A stretch of 40,332 nt of DNA from an uncultured Collinsella sp. (lineage in GTDB: Bacteria; Actinomycetota; Coriobacteriia; Coriobacteriales; Coriobacteriaceae). The notes below the pieces were generated by a model. It was not told the DNA's origin. It did not search any database and saw only the letters and a list, made by a program, of their open reading frames with translations. The stretch lies in the NCBI GenBank assembly GCA_934668345.1, contig CAKUNE010000008.1, positions 1 to 40,332 of the forward strand, written 5' to 3'. Below are positions 10,085 through 18,400 of the stretch, piece by piece (within the stretch, counting starts at the first letter, position 1; each line of letters begins with the position of its first letter). The position numbers and the translations under genes are program-made.

Positions 10085-11683
10085 TTAGTTCTCCTCTGAT
10101 CCAGAAACATCCGAATGGTGCTTGGCCATGAACTGCTGCTTAAAGTCGCCGATGACGCGCAAGAGCTCAGCCTTGGTGTCGTCATCGATCTTCTTGGCGC
10201 GAACCTTGTCGAGCAGCAAGCCAAAGCCATTGTCCATGTACTCGATGAGCTCGGCACGGAAGGGCAGCACGTCGGCGATCTCCAGGTCGTCCAGGAAGCC
10301 CTCGTTGCCAGCGAACAGCGCAACGATCTGCTCGGAAACCTCGAACGGCTTGTAGCGCGGCTGCTTAAGGAGCTCGGTCATGCGAGCGCCGTGGGTAAGC
10401 TGCTTTTGCGTGGCCTCGTCGAGGTCGGAGCCGAACTGCGTAAAGCCGGCGAGCTCCTGGTACGAAGCGAGGTCCAGACGGAGGTTGCCGGCGACCTGCT
10501 TCATGGCCTTGGTCTGAGCGTCGCCACCGACGCGGGACACGGAGATACCCACGTCGACTGCCGGGCGCTGGCCCTGGAAGAAGAGCTCGGACTGCAGGTA
10601 GATCTGACCGTCGGTAATGGAAATGACGTTGGTCGGAATGTAGGCCGAGACGTCGCCGTCCTGGGTCTCGATGATCGGCAGAGCCGTCATGGAGCCGTAG
10701 CCGTTCTTCTTGGACATCTTGACGGCACGCTCGAGCAGACGAGAGTGCAGGTAGAAGATGTCGCCAGGATAGGCCTCGCGTCCAGGCGGACGATGCAGCG
10801 TCAGCGACATCTGACGGTAGGCCACAGCCTGCTTGGACAGGTCGTCGTAGATGACGAGCACGTGGCCGCCGGGGTTGGTCTCGCTGGCAGGCTTGCCGTC
10901 CTCGCCGTTGTACATAAAGAACTCGCCGATAGCGGCACCGGCCATAGGCGCGATGTACTGCATAGGGGCGGAATCGGCAGCGGTGGCCGAAACGATGATG
11001 GTGTAGTCGAGCGCACCGTGCTGGGCGAGGGTCTCGCGGATGTTGGCAACCGTGGAGGCCTTCTGGCCGATGGCGACATAGATGCAGACCATGCCCTTGC
11101 CGCGCTGGTTGAGGATAGCGTCGATGGCGATGGCGGTCTTACCGGTCTTACGGTCGCCGATGATGAGCTCACGCTGACCACGGCCGATAGGCACCATGGA
11201 GTCGATGGCCAACAGGCCGGTCTGAACCGGCTCGCACACCGGGGTACGGTCGATGACGCCGGGGGCCTTGAACTCGATGGGACGACGGTGCGTGGCGATG
11301 ATGTCACCCAAACCGTCGATAGGCTGGCCGAGCGGATTGACGACGCGGCCGAGCATGGCGCGGCTCACGGGGATATCCATAATGCGGCCAGTGGTGCGGC
11401 ACTCGTCGCCTTCCTTGATGGAATCGACGGCACCGAACAGAACGGCGCCGACCTCGTCACGGTCAAGGTTCTGGGCAAGGCCGAAGACGGTCTCACCGGT
11501 ATCGGAGCTCTTGAACTCCAGAAGCTCGCCTGCCATGGCGCTCTTGAGGCCGGAGACGCGCGCGATGCCGTCGCCTACCTCGTCGACCGTTGAAACCTCA
11601 TGCGTATCGACCGTCGCGGAGAGGCTCGTGAGCTGCTCCTGCAGTTTCTTGGCGATATCCTGGGCATTGAGGGTTTCGGACAT
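10085..11683 (-). CDS. atpA: ATP synthase F1 alpha subunit
   Basis: This is the non-catalytic nucleotide-binding subunit (532 aa). The P-loop GDRKTGKTA, the Walker B region [12 protein letters not shown] and the arginine-finger segment [10 protein letters not shown] are visible. The ATG shares one base with the atpH stop (TAATG), and GGAGG lies just upstream inside atpH. The C-terminus is somewhat extended and polar. Confidence 0.98.
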   Translation of the reverse strand: MSETLNAQDIAKKLQEQLTSLSATVDTHEVSTVDEVGDGIARVSGLKSAMAGELLEFKSSDTGETVFGLAQNLDRDEVGAVLFGAVDSIKEGDECRTTGRIMDIPVSRAMLGRVVNPLGQPIDGLGDIIATHRRPIEFKAPGVIDRTPVCEPVQTGLLAIDSMVPIGRGQRELIIGDRKTGKTAIAIDAILNQRGKGMVCIYVAIGQKASTVANIRETLAQHGALDYTIIVSATAADSAPMQYIAPMAGAAIGEFFMYNGEDGKPASETNPGGHVLVIYDDLSKQAVAYRQMSLTLHRPPGREAYPGDIFYLHSRLLERAVKMSKKNGYGSMTALPIIETQDGDVSAYIPTNVISITDGQIYLQSELFFQGQRPAVDVGISVSRVGGDAQTKAMKQVAGNLRLDLASYQELAGFTQFGSDLDEATQKQLTHGARMTELLKQPRYKPFEVSEQIVALFAGNEGFLDDLEIADVLPFRAELIEYMDNGFGLLLDKVRAKKIDDDTKAELLRVIGDFKQQFMAKHHSDVSGSEEN

Positions 11684-12159
11684 TAGGCTTCACCTCCGTA
11701 CGAATTAGCAGAGTTTGCGAGGGTCTCCTGCGCGATGCGCAGCTGCGTCTTGACGGAAATGTCACGACGCTCGCCGCGGGCCTCGAGCACCAGGCCGCCC
11801 ACGATGGACGGGTCGACCTGCTCGATAAGGAATACCTTGCGGCCGAAGTCCTGCTCGCATTTCTTAGTGATGGTTTGACGCAGCTCGTCGTCGAGCGGGA
11901 TCGCCGTGGTGACGGTCACGCCCACTACATCCTCGTCTTCCTCGGCAACATACTTAAAGGCAGCTGCCACCTTGGGAAGAAGGTCGAGCTGGTCGCGCTT
12001 GGACATGGTGTCGAGCACGGCGATGATCTCGGGGCTGGCGCTAGCCAGGCGCTCGATCATCTCGAGATCCTCGAACACATGGTTCTCGGCCTTGGCGGCT
12101 TCCAGAAGGGAGCGCGCGTAGGTCTCGAGCACCTTGTCCTGATAGCGGCTAGTCGGCAT
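11683..12159 (-). CDS. atpH: ATP synthase F1 delta subunit
   Basis: Delta (OSCP in mitochondria) ties the peripheral stalk to the top of F1. The protein is 158 aa, slightly shorter than the usual 170-180. The N-terminal YARSLLEAA and the C-terminal [24 protein letters not shown] part are diagnostic. Its ATG lies within the end of atpF (11-nt overlap), so the two stalk subunits are translationally coupled. Confidence 0.95.
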   Translation of the reverse strand: MPTSRYQDKVLETYARSLLEAAKAENHVFEDLEMIERLASASPEIIAVLDTMSKRDQLDLLPKVAAAFKYVAEEDEDVVGVTVTTAIPLDDELRQTITKKCEQDFGRKVFLIEQVDPSIVGGLVLEARGERRDISVKTQLRIAQETLANSANSYGGEA

Positions 12160-12751
12160 TCAGGCTACCTGCTTCCTGGATGTAGCGCTCGATGAGCTTC
12201 TTCTGCTCGGCCTCGTCCTCGAGTGCCTCGCCCACGATCTTGGTGGCGACGGCGACGGACAGGTCGGCGATGGAGCTCGCGGCACCGGCGTAGATGGACT
12301 TGCGCTCGTCCTCGACGGTCGTATGGGCCTTGGCGATGATCTCCTCGGCCTCCTTGTGAGCGGCCTCGATGATACGGGCGCGCTCGGACTCGGCGTCCTT
12401 ACGGGCCTCGAGAACGATATCGGCAGCCTGACGGCGGGCGTCGGTGACGATCGAGTCGGACTCAGCGCGCTTGGCGATAGCCTCCTGCTTGGTCTTCTCG
12501 GCCTCGTCGAGGCTCTCCTCGATCTTCTTGCCGCGCTCCTCCATGGTTTTCATGATGCCCGGCAGGGCAACCTTGGCCAGCACGATCCAGATAATCAGGA
12601 AGGCGATAAGCGCCGGGATGAACTCCGCCATCTTAGGGATGAGGATGTCCGCACCGGCAGCGCCGTCCTCGGCGAACGCGGAAACCGGCATGAGCAGCGC
12701 GGCCGCGGACGCGGAGAGTGCGATCGCGCTCTTCTGGGATGAAAGATTCAT
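12149..12751 (-). CDS. atpF: ATP synthase Fo b subunit with signal-peptide-like N-terminus
   Basis: Subunit b forms the peripheral stalk. The 200-residue protein has the standard membrane segment FIPALIAFLIIWIVLAKVALPGI (about 43-65) and then a long charged coiled coil rich in Glu, Lys and Ala (about 70-165). Unusually, it starts with some 30 extra residues with a hydrophobic core and an Ala-x-Ala end (SASAAALLMPVSAFAED), which looks like a cleavable signal peptide. The start is supported by GGAG 8 nt upstream of ATG 12751, so the extension is probably translated. The gene lies 15 nt after atpE and overlaps atpH. Confidence 0.95.
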   Translation of the reverse strand: MNLSSQKSAIALSASAAALLMPVSAFAEDGAAGADILIPKMAEFIPALIAFLIIWIVLAKVALPGIMKTMEERGKKIEESLDEAEKTKQEAIAKRAESDSIVTDARRQAADIVLEARKDAESERARIIEAAHKEAEEIIAKAHTTVEDERKSIYAGAASSIADLSVAVATKIVGEALEDEAEQKKLIERYIQEAGSLNAD

Positions 12752-12766
12752 ACTTGACGCTCCGTG

Positions 12767-12961
12767 CTATTTAACGATCAGCGCGACAACGAAGCCGATC
12801 AGAGCCAGAGCCTCGCCGAAGGCGGAGCCCATGATGAAGACGGTGAACACGCGGCCCTGGACCTCAGGCTGACGGGCCATAGCACCCGTAGCACCCAGAG
12901 CAGACAGGCCGATAGCAAGACCAGCGCCGATAACACCGAGACCGTAACCGATAACTCCCAC
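12767..12961 (-). CDS. atpE: ATP synthase Fo c subunit
   Basis: Subunit c forms the membrane rotor ring. It has two hydrophobic helices joined by the polar loop ARQPEVQG. The ion-carrying Glu is in GSAFGEALALIG, and the next residue is Ala, not the Ser/Thr seen in sodium-binding rings, so the ring should be proton-coupled. I set the start at GTG 12961, because AAAGGAGG stands just upstream and the helix begins at once (64 aa). An earlier GTG at 12994 would add a charged MKKDTHDKGG leader that the family lacks. The 123-nt gap to atpB holds a GCCGG/CCGGC hairpin (about 13017-13044), possibly for mRNA stability. Confidence 0.93.
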   Translation of the reverse strand: MGVIGYGLGVIGAGLAIGLSALGATGAMARQPEVQGRVFTVFIMGSAFGEALALIGFVVALIVK

Positions 12962-13084
12962 GATTCCTCCTTTGTCGTGCGTGTCTTTTTTCACGCAGGA
13001 TAACCTTTTTATAACTGCCGGGCTCCATGGGTACGGGCACCGGCGGTTTAACGAATTGCCTTACCTTTAGGCGCGGGCGGAAGA

Positions 13085-13888
13085 CTACTCCTCCTCCGCG
13101 ACCTCCTCTGCCTCGGAGACATACACGGCGGTAAGGACCGTGAAGACGTAGGCCTGGATGGCGCCGACCACAAGCTCGATCGCATAGATCAGGATGAGGA
13201 TGGCAAGCCAGGCCAGTGAAGGCAGGGCGCCGACGGCGTGGGCCGCGGAAACCTGCTGAAGCAGCGGCTGCATGAACATGCTCGCCATGATGGCGAACGA
13301 ACCCATGACCACGTGTCCTGCGAACATGTTGCAGAACAGACGGACGGCGAGCGTGATGAGGCGCAGGAAGGTCGAGAAGAGCTCGACGACCCACACGAGC
13401 ACGTTCATCGGGAAGCTCACGCCCTGCGGGGCGAGGCTCTTGATGTAGCCGATCACGCCGTGGGCCTTGCATCCGTAGTAGATGAAGTACACGAAGGCGA
13501 AGATGGCGAGCGCGGCGGTGGAGCCGATTGCGCCGGTGCCGGGCTTCATTCCCGGGATCAGGCCGATCATGTTATTGATCAGGATGAACAGGAAAAGCGA
13601 GCACAGGAACGGGAAGTGCTTCTTCCAGTTCTCACCCACGACGCCCTTGCCGATATCGTTCTCGACGTACTCGATGATGTACTCGAAACCGTTGACGAAG
13701 AAGCCCTTGGGAACCAGGGTCTGCTTCTTCTTGAACACGGCCAGGACGATCAGGAGCACGATCGTGGAGACGATCAGCCAAAACGAGTACTGCGTGATGC
13801 CGCAGCTCAGATCGCCCACGACAGGGGTGGAGCTGAACTCGCTGACCAGATGATTAATCTCATCAGGCAGCTTTTCAAAAATTTCCAC
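13085..13888 (-). CDS. atpB: ATP synthase Fo a subunit
   Basis: Subunit a forms the ion half-channels beside the c ring. The 267-residue protein has about six membrane segments. The essential Arg lies in the segment RLITLAVRLFCNMFAGH, and the last helix carries QAYVFTVLTAVYV, both diagnostic. It ends with an acidic EAEEVAEEE tail. It starts 3 nt after the small upstream membrane gene. Confidence 0.97.
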   Translation of the reverse strand: MEIFEKLPDEINHLVSEFSSTPVVGDLSCGITQYSFWLIVSTIVLLIVLAVFKKKQTLVPKGFFVNGFEYIIEYVENDIGKGVVGENWKKHFPFLCSLFLFILINNMIGLIPGMKPGTGAIGSTAALAIFAFVYFIYYGCKAHGVIGYIKSLAPQGVSFPMNVLVWVVELFSTFLRLITLAVRLFCNMFAGHVVMGSFAIMASMFMQPLLQQVSAAHAVGALPSLAWLAILILIYAIELVVGAIQAYVFTVLTAVYVSEAEEVAEEE

Positions 13889-13891
13889 GAC

Positions 13892-14203
13892 TTACCTTTC
13901 GACCTCATGAGGATCTCGCAGCGCCTTGGCGACGCGAACCGTGCAGGCGGCCATAAAGGCCACGAAGCCGATCGCCTCGCCCAGGAGGAACATGCGAAAT
14001 GCCTCTCCGAACAACACAAACACAACCAAGGTAAAGACGAGCAGGGCGATTGCCGAGACCGCCAGACTCACCATACCCTTGAGCATGTCCGCATTCTGTT
14101 TATCGTCAAGAACCGGCTTGAGCGTAAAGACAAAGGGAAGGAAGGCAATTGCGCCCGCGATGGCGCCTGCAACGATAGCGAGCAGATCGGCTATCTGAAA
14201 CAC
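13892..14203 (-). CDS. atpI: AtpI-like membrane protein, first gene of atp operon
   Basis: This small (about 103 aa) protein has four hydrophobic segments and stands at the head of the ATP synthase operon. AtpI proteins, which help assemble the c ring, normally occupy this place. Sequence likeness to AtpI is weak, so the call rests on position, size and topology. I place the start at GTG 14203, which has GAGG 6 nt upstream and begins just before the first membrane helix (FQIADLLAIVAGAIAG). A longer frame from 14278 has no good ribosome site and would reach the promoter. Confidence 0.65.
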   Translation of the reverse strand: MFQIADLLAIVAGAIAGAIAFLPFVFTLKPVLDDKQNADMLKGMVSLAVSAIALLVFTLVVFVLFGEAFRMFLLGEAIGFVAFMAACTVRVAKALRDPHEVER

Positions 14204-14264
14204 TGGCGTCCTCACTTTCCTTTTTAACGCTTCACAGAACAGTTCCCGCCAAACATTGGTGACT

Positions 14265-14292
14265 ATTGTACGAGCCAATCGCTAAAGTACAA
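14265..14292 (-). promoter_or_regulatory. Candidate promoter of the ATP synthase operon
   Basis: On the minus strand TTGTAC and TACAAT stand 16 nt apart, matching the -35 and -10 boxes at three and five of six positions. The -10 lies about 60 nt before the proposed atpI start. The rest of 14293-14407 shows no gene. Confidence 0.5.
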
Positions 14293-14407
14293 CCGAAAAA
14301 GCATCGGTTAATACGCACCTGTTCGTTTTCTTAAGACCTTCTTTATGCCGCAGGTACGGTAATACGTTTTTCTCGAACCCTGCAGGGCAAAACGTCCGTT
14401 AACAGGA

Positions 14408-14442
14408 GTGCGCGCGGTCGCCTTTTGTTCGTCCGCGCGCAC
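14408..14442 (-). terminator. GC-rich hairpin downstream of upp
   Basis: The 10-bp perfect arms GTGCGCGCGG and CCGCGCGCAC enclose a 15-nt loop, 42 nt after the upp stop. There is no clear T run, so it may be a weak terminator or an mRNA-protecting hairpin. Confidence 0.45.
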
Positions 14443-14484
14443 CGTTTCTTCGTATTTGCAGCCGCGGCCGTCTTAGCCCAGCGA

Positions 14485-15132
14485 CTAGAGCGTGCCGTAG
14501 ATGCGGTCGCCGGCGTCGCCGAGGCCGGGAACGATGTAGGCAGCCTCGTTGAGATGGTCGTCGATGGCGCAGGTATAGATATGCGCATCTGGGTCCTTCT
14601 CGGTCAGCGACTTGAGACCCTCGGGGGCCGCGACGATGCACAGCATGCGGATGTCCTTGACACCGCGCTCGCGCAGGTAGCTGATGGCCATCTCGGCCGA
14701 ACCGCCCGTGGCGAGCATGGGGTCGACGACCAGGCAGATACGCTGGTCGATATCCTTGGGCATCTTGCAGTAATACTCGTGCGGCTCGTGGGTGACCTCG
14801 TCGCGCTCCATGCCGATGTGGCCCACGCGAGCGGAGGGCACCAGGTCGAGGATGCCGTCGACCATGCCAAGGCCCGCACGCAGGATGGGCACGATGGCGA
14901 GTTTCTTGCCGGCAAGCTGTTTGAACGTGGCGGTAGTGATGGGGGTCTCGACCTCGACGTCTTCCATAGGCAGGTCGCGCATGGCCTCGTAGCCGTCAAA
15001 AAGCGCGAGCTCGCGCACGAGCTGGCGGAACTGGTTGGTGCCGGTGTTTTTGTCGCGCAGGATCGACAGCTTGTGCTGGACGAGCGGGTGATCGACAAGC
15101 GTCACGCGGGACGCATCGTAGGTGACGGTCAT
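14485..15132 (-). CDS. upp: Uracil phosphoribosyltransferase
   Basis: Upp converts uracil and PRPP into UMP in pyrimidine salvage. The PRPP-binding signature [12 protein letters not shown] is complete, and the uracil-binding C-terminus [13 protein letters not shown] matches the family. I use ATG 15132, giving 215 aa with the usual [18 protein letters not shown] beginning; AAAGGGG lies upstream. An in-frame extension to 15192 has no family match. It is downstream of glpK on the same strand with a 120-nt gap, so separate transcription is possible. Confidence 0.96.
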   Translation of the reverse strand: MTVTYDASRVTLVDHPLVQHKLSILRDKNTGTNQFRQLVRELALFDGYEAMRDLPMEDVEVETPITTATFKQLAGKKLAIVPILRAGLGMVDGILDLVPSARVGHIGMERDEVTHEPHEYYCKMPKDIDQRICLVVDPMLATGGSAEMAISYLRERGVKDIRMLCIVAAPEGLKSLTEKDPDAHIYTCAIDDHLNEAAYIVPGLGDAGDRIYGTL

Positions 15133-15255
15133 GGGTTGATTGCCCCTTTCGTTGCGGCCGCAAAACGGCCTTGCTGACAAGGCGCGCAGCAATGTTGCCG
15201 CCGCACGCCATGCATTAGTTTAGCGGTTTGTTGTATCGAGCAGCCCATCGCAGCC

Positions 15256-16797
15256 CTACTGTGCGGTACTGAGCGAGCGCCTGACTGCATCACGCCAGCC
15301 CGCAAGGTTTTGCTCGCGGCGCTCGGCGGACATGTGGGGAAGGAAGGTCCTAACGATCTGGGCATTTTGCTCCAGCTCTTCCAGGTCTTCCCAATAGCCG
15401 ACGGCAAGACCCGCCAAGTACGCGGCACCGATTGCCGTGGTCTCCACCGTCTCGCATTGCAGCACGGGGATATCCAGCAGGTCGGCCTGGAATTGCATGA
15501 TGAACTCGTTGCGCGAGGCACCGCCATCGACAGACAGGCGCTCAATCGAAAGCCCCACGTCCTGCTCCATGGCGCGCAGCACGTCGTAGCTCTGATATGC
15601 CATGGATTCGCAGGCGGCACGTACGATGGTCGCACGGCTCGAGGCGCCGGTCAGACCGCACACGATACCGCGAGCATGCGGGTCCCACCAGGGAGCACCC
15701 AAACCCGCAAAGGCGGGAACGAAGTAGCAGCCCTCGTTGTCGCTAATCGAAGCGGCGAGTTGTGCCGACTCGCTCACGCTCGAGATGATGCCCATGTTGT
15801 TGCGAAGCCAGTTCATCGTTGAGCCGGCGGCAAAAATAGAGCCCTCGAGCGCATAGCTGACTTTGCCGTCCGCAGCGATACCGATGGTGGAGACCAGGCC
15901 ATTCTTGGATTCGACGATCTCGTCGCCGGTGTTCATGAGCATAAAGCAACCCGTGCCATAGGTGTTTTTGGTCTGGCCGGGACGGAAACAGCAGTGGCCG
16001 AACAGCGACGCCTGTTGGTCACCCGCCACGCCCATGATGGGCGGCATGTTGGTCATGATGTCGCTCGCGACGCGGCCGTAGTCGCCCGAGCTCCAGCGAA
16101 CCTCGGGCATCATGGAACGTGGAACGTCAAAGAGTGCCAGCAGGTCGTCGTCCCAATCGAGCGTATGGATATTAAAGAGTGCCGTGCGGCTGGCATTGGT
16201 GTAGTCGGTGGCAAAGACCTGGCCGCCGGTGAGGTTGTAGATGAGCCAGGTGTCGATGGTGCCAAACATGAGGTCGCCCGCCGCCGCGCTTTCGCGTGCG
16301 CCGTCGACGTTGTCGAGAATCCACTGCACCTTGGAGGCCGAGAAATACGGGTCGAGCGTGAGTCCCGTGCGGGAGCGCACCAGCCCTTCTGCGCCCTGCT
16401 CGACAAGCTCGTCGATCAGAGGTGCGGTACGGCGGCACTGCCATACGATAGCGTTATAGATCGGCTGACCGCTCACGCGATCCCAGACCACCGTGGTCTC
16501 GCGCTGGTTGGAGATGCCGATGGCAGCAATGCGGTCGGAGTGGATACCGCTCTTAAACTGGACTTCCATCATGACGGCGATCTGGCTAGCAAGGACCGCC
16601 ATGGGGTCTTGCTCCACCCAGCCGGGACGCGGGAAGCTGGTTTTGACGCTGCGACGTGCCTGCGCGACGATGCATCCGTACTCGTCGACGATGGTCGCAA
16701 GTACCGAGGTGGTGCCGCAGTCGAGCGCCATGATGTAGGAACCGCCAAAGTCAAACGAGGCATCTTCCATGCCCAGGCTGCCCAGATTCAACGACAT
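15256..16797 (-). CDS. glpK: Glycerol kinase
   Basis: GlpK phosphorylates glycerol to glycerol 3-phosphate in the cytosol. It is an FGGY-family sugar kinase of 513 aa. Motifs seen are ALDCGTTS (phosphate loop), GISNQRETTVVWD, NAIVWQCRRT, NTYGTGCFMLMNTG and SVDGGASRN (adenosine loop). The usual Gln of LDQGTTS and Asp of WQDRRT are both Cys here, so two otherwise conserved positions have changed. About 18 residues precede the usual N-terminus. The ATG has AAAGG 8 nt upstream. It starts 13 nt after the Sua5-type gene. No glycerol facilitator or glycerol-phosphate dehydrogenase is next to it. Confidence 0.93.
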   Translation of the reverse strand: MSLNLGSLGMEDASFDFGGSYIMALDCGTTSVLATIVDEYGCIVAQARRSVKTSFPRPGWVEQDPMAVLASQIAVMMEVQFKSGIHSDRIAAIGISNQRETTVVWDRVSGQPIYNAIVWQCRRTAPLIDELVEQGAEGLVRSRTGLTLDPYFSASKVQWILDNVDGARESAAAGDLMFGTIDTWLIYNLTGGQVFATDYTNASRTALFNIHTLDWDDDLLALFDVPRSMMPEVRWSSGDYGRVASDIMTNMPPIMGVAGDQQASLFGHCCFRPGQTKNTYGTGCFMLMNTGDEIVESKNGLVSTIGIAADGKVSYALEGSIFAAGSTMNWLRNNMGIISSVSESAQLAASISDNEGCYFVPAFAGLGAPWWDPHARGIVCGLTGASSRATIVRAACESMAYQSYDVLRAMEQDVGLSIERLSVDGGASRNEFIMQFQADLLDIPVLQCETVETTAIGAAYLAGLAVGYWEDLEELEQNAQIVRTFLPHMSAERREQNLAGWRDAVRRSLSTAQ

Positions 16798-16810
16798 CGC
16801 TTAAACCTTT

Positions 16811-17554
16811 CTATTGCATCGGGTCGGACAGGACCCGTTCGATCTCTGATGCGGGAAGTGCGCCTTGGCGCAGGATCTGGAGCCCGCCGTGCTGAAACGA
16901 CACGATGGTCGAGGCGTCGCGACACGGGGTCTCACCGGCGTCGACGGCAACATCGACCCCCTCCAGGATGCGACCCTCCACCGTGATAAAACTTGCCGGC
17001 GCGGGCGCGCCATGCGTGTTGGCGCTGGTGCAGGCAAGGGGGCTGCCACAGGCGCGAATGAGCGCCTGCACCACGGGCGAGGCCGAAGCGCGAAGTGCCA
17101 CCGTGTCGTCGGCAGCGCGCATAAAGGTCGGCACGCAGGGGGCTGCCTTGACCACGATAGTCAGGGCTCCCGGCCAGCATCGTCGCGCGAGTATGCGGGC
17201 ATCTTCCGGGATATCCACGCCATAGCGGTCGAGTGCTTCGACGCCATCGACCAGCCAAGCGACGGTTTGCGTGAGTTCACGTTGCTTGAGAGTGAAGATA
17301 CGGCGATAGCCGGTGCCGAGCGCAGGAACTGCGGCGCCATTGACGGCAGCCTGCGGATCGCGCGGCCACGATGGGAATTCGCTTGTATCTTGGGGCACGG
17401 CGTCCGAGAAGGCGTTGACTGCCACGGCGACACCGTAGACGGTCTCGGTCGGGATCAAAGCCAGGCCGCCGCGGCCGAGCACCTCGGCCGTGCGCTCGAC
17501 GGCAAGCCGATGCGGCTCGCGCGTTCCCTCGTATACCCGATAGACCGTCTGCAT
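16811..17554 (-). CDS. Sua5/YciO/YrdC-type threonylcarbamoyl-AMP synthase
   Basis: Members of this family make threonylcarbamoyl-AMP from Thr, bicarbonate and ATP for the t6A modification of tRNAs that read ANN codons. Visible motifs are PTETVYGVAV, the nucleotide-binding RRIFTLKQRE, CWPGALTIVVKA and CTSANTHGAPAP. At 247 aa it lacks the extra Sua5 C-terminal domain. There is an insertion of about 35 residues between the TETVYG strand and the IFTLKQR helix, which are close together in standard members. It precedes glpK by 13 nt. The start has only a distant AAGGGG. Function in t6A is a family-level call. Confidence 0.82.
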   Translation of the reverse strand: MQTVYRVYEGTREPHRLAVERTAEVLGRGGLALIPTETVYGVAVAVNAFSDAVPQDTSEFPSWPRDPQAAVNGAAVPALGTGYRRIFTLKQRELTQTVAWLVDGVEALDRYGVDIPEDARILARRCWPGALTIVVKAAPCVPTFMRAADDTVALRASASPVVQALIRACGSPLACTSANTHGAPAPASFITVEGRILEGVDVAVDAGETPCRDASTIVSFQHGGLQILRQGALPASEIERVLSDPMQ

Positions 17555-17688
17555 GTGTATGCCAGCCCCTTACGCTCTGGTGCAAGTTTGTTTACTGTGG
17601 GGCATTCTCGCACGAAACGTTCAACCTATTTGCCCAGAGCGCATGTTGGTTTGGTGAGCGGCTCTAGTAGTCGGTGAAAGTGAGGGGG

Positions 17689-18135
17689 TTATTGGACTGC
17701 GACGAACTTCTTTGGCCTGCCGGCGTGGCGTTCTTGGGCGGCGTAGCGCTCGATGCTGCCTATCGTTATCATCCGACGGCCGTCGACGAGTTCAACATCG
17801 AGCTTTCCGGCTTTGACCAGCGCGGTAATCCGCGGAGCGGAGACTTTGAGGTCCAGCGCTGCGTCTTTAAATGTTCGGCACGCCGCTTCCCGAGCGTCCT
17901 CGTGGTCGATTTCGACTGAAAGGGCCACGACCTCGGCCGAGCGTTCGTACCCTGCCGGAGTCAAACCGTTGTTGAGGTCGTCGGCCAAAAACGCCATCAG
18001 TGCCTCGGTGGCATGGGCAATCGCTTCTTCGCGCGTATCGCCATCGGCAAAGGCGCCGGGAATCTGCGGGAAGCTAGCGCAGTAACCATCGTCTTCTTTT
18101 ATGAGAACGCAGTCATAGGTAAATCGCTGCCTCAT
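17689..18135 (-). CDS. hicB: HicB-family antitoxin
   Basis: HicB neutralises the HicA RNase and usually represses its own operon. The 148-residue protein begins with the partly degraded RNase H-like fold (YDCVLIKEDDGYCASFPQIPGAFADGDTREEAI, about 7-40) and ends in a DNA-binding domain where KVSAPRITALVKAGKLDVELVDGRRMITIGSIERY resembles a MerR/excisionase-type helix-turn-helix. The start is ATG 18135, with GGAGG 4 nt upstream. It lies 11 nt after hicA, so toxin comes first and antitoxin second, as usual for hicAB. Confidence 0.9.
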   Translation of the reverse strand: MRQRFTYDCVLIKEDDGYCASFPQIPGAFADGDTREEAIAHATEALMAFLADDLNNGLTPAGYERSAEVVALSVEIDHEDAREAACRTFKDAALDLKVSAPRITALVKAGKLDVELVDGRRMITIGSIERYAAQERHAGRPKKFVAVQ

Positions 18136-18146
18136 TTTGCCTCCAA

Positions 18147-18332
18147 CTACCATCCAGCTTGGCGACGAATACTTGCCCACGTGCCCTTCTTTGGTCGATC
18201 ACCACCAGAGCCGTTCACGGTGACAACGCGGTCACCAGAAACATACTTAGCATGACTACCGACTTGCGCGACCTTCACGAATCCATCGTGCTTGAGTAGG
18301 GCAATGATTTCCCGAAAGGTAGGAGGTTGCAT
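18147..18332 (-). CDS. hicA: HicA-family mRNA-cleaving toxin
   Basis: HicA is a small double-stranded-RNA-binding-fold RNase that cuts mRNA when HicB is lost. The 61 residues are full family length. They begin with FREIIALLKHDGFVKVAQVGSHAKY and carry the catalytic His at 27 in GSHAKY. The C-terminal PKKGTWASIRRQ matches the usual KGTLRSILKQ segment. GAGG stands 7 nt before the ATG. The gene looks intact. Confidence 0.92.
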   Translation of the reverse strand: MQPPTFREIIALLKHDGFVKVAQVGSHAKYVSGDRVVTVNGSGGDRPKKGTWASIRRQAGW

Positions 18333-18356
18333 GGGCCGACCTCTTTCAGCCGTCCT

Positions 18357-18386
18357 AATTATAAACTACTTTATAATTTTTGCTAA
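18357..18386 (-). promoter_or_regulatory. hicAB promoter with overlapping palindrome
   Basis: An AT-rich inverted repeat with 9-bp perfect arms (AATTATAAA/TTTATAATT, spacer CTAC) lies at 18357-18378. On the minus strand its inner part supplies the -10 TATAAT (18363-18358), and TTAGCA 17 nt upstream is a fair -35. The -10 is 25 nt from hicA. Overlap of operator and -10 fits autorepression by the HicB DNA-binding domain, which is inferred. Confidence 0.65.
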
Positions 18387-18400
18387 CCAGTTAATAAATA

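Noticed and set aside
12767..12961. Sodium-type c subunit
   Set aside because: The residue after the ion-binding Glu is Ala and not Ser or Thr, and the first helix lacks the sodium-ligand Gln.
17689..18332. HicAB pair as part of a larger mobile island
   Set aside because: No integrase, transposase, tRNA or attachment repeat flanks it; only the AT-rich promoter stands out.
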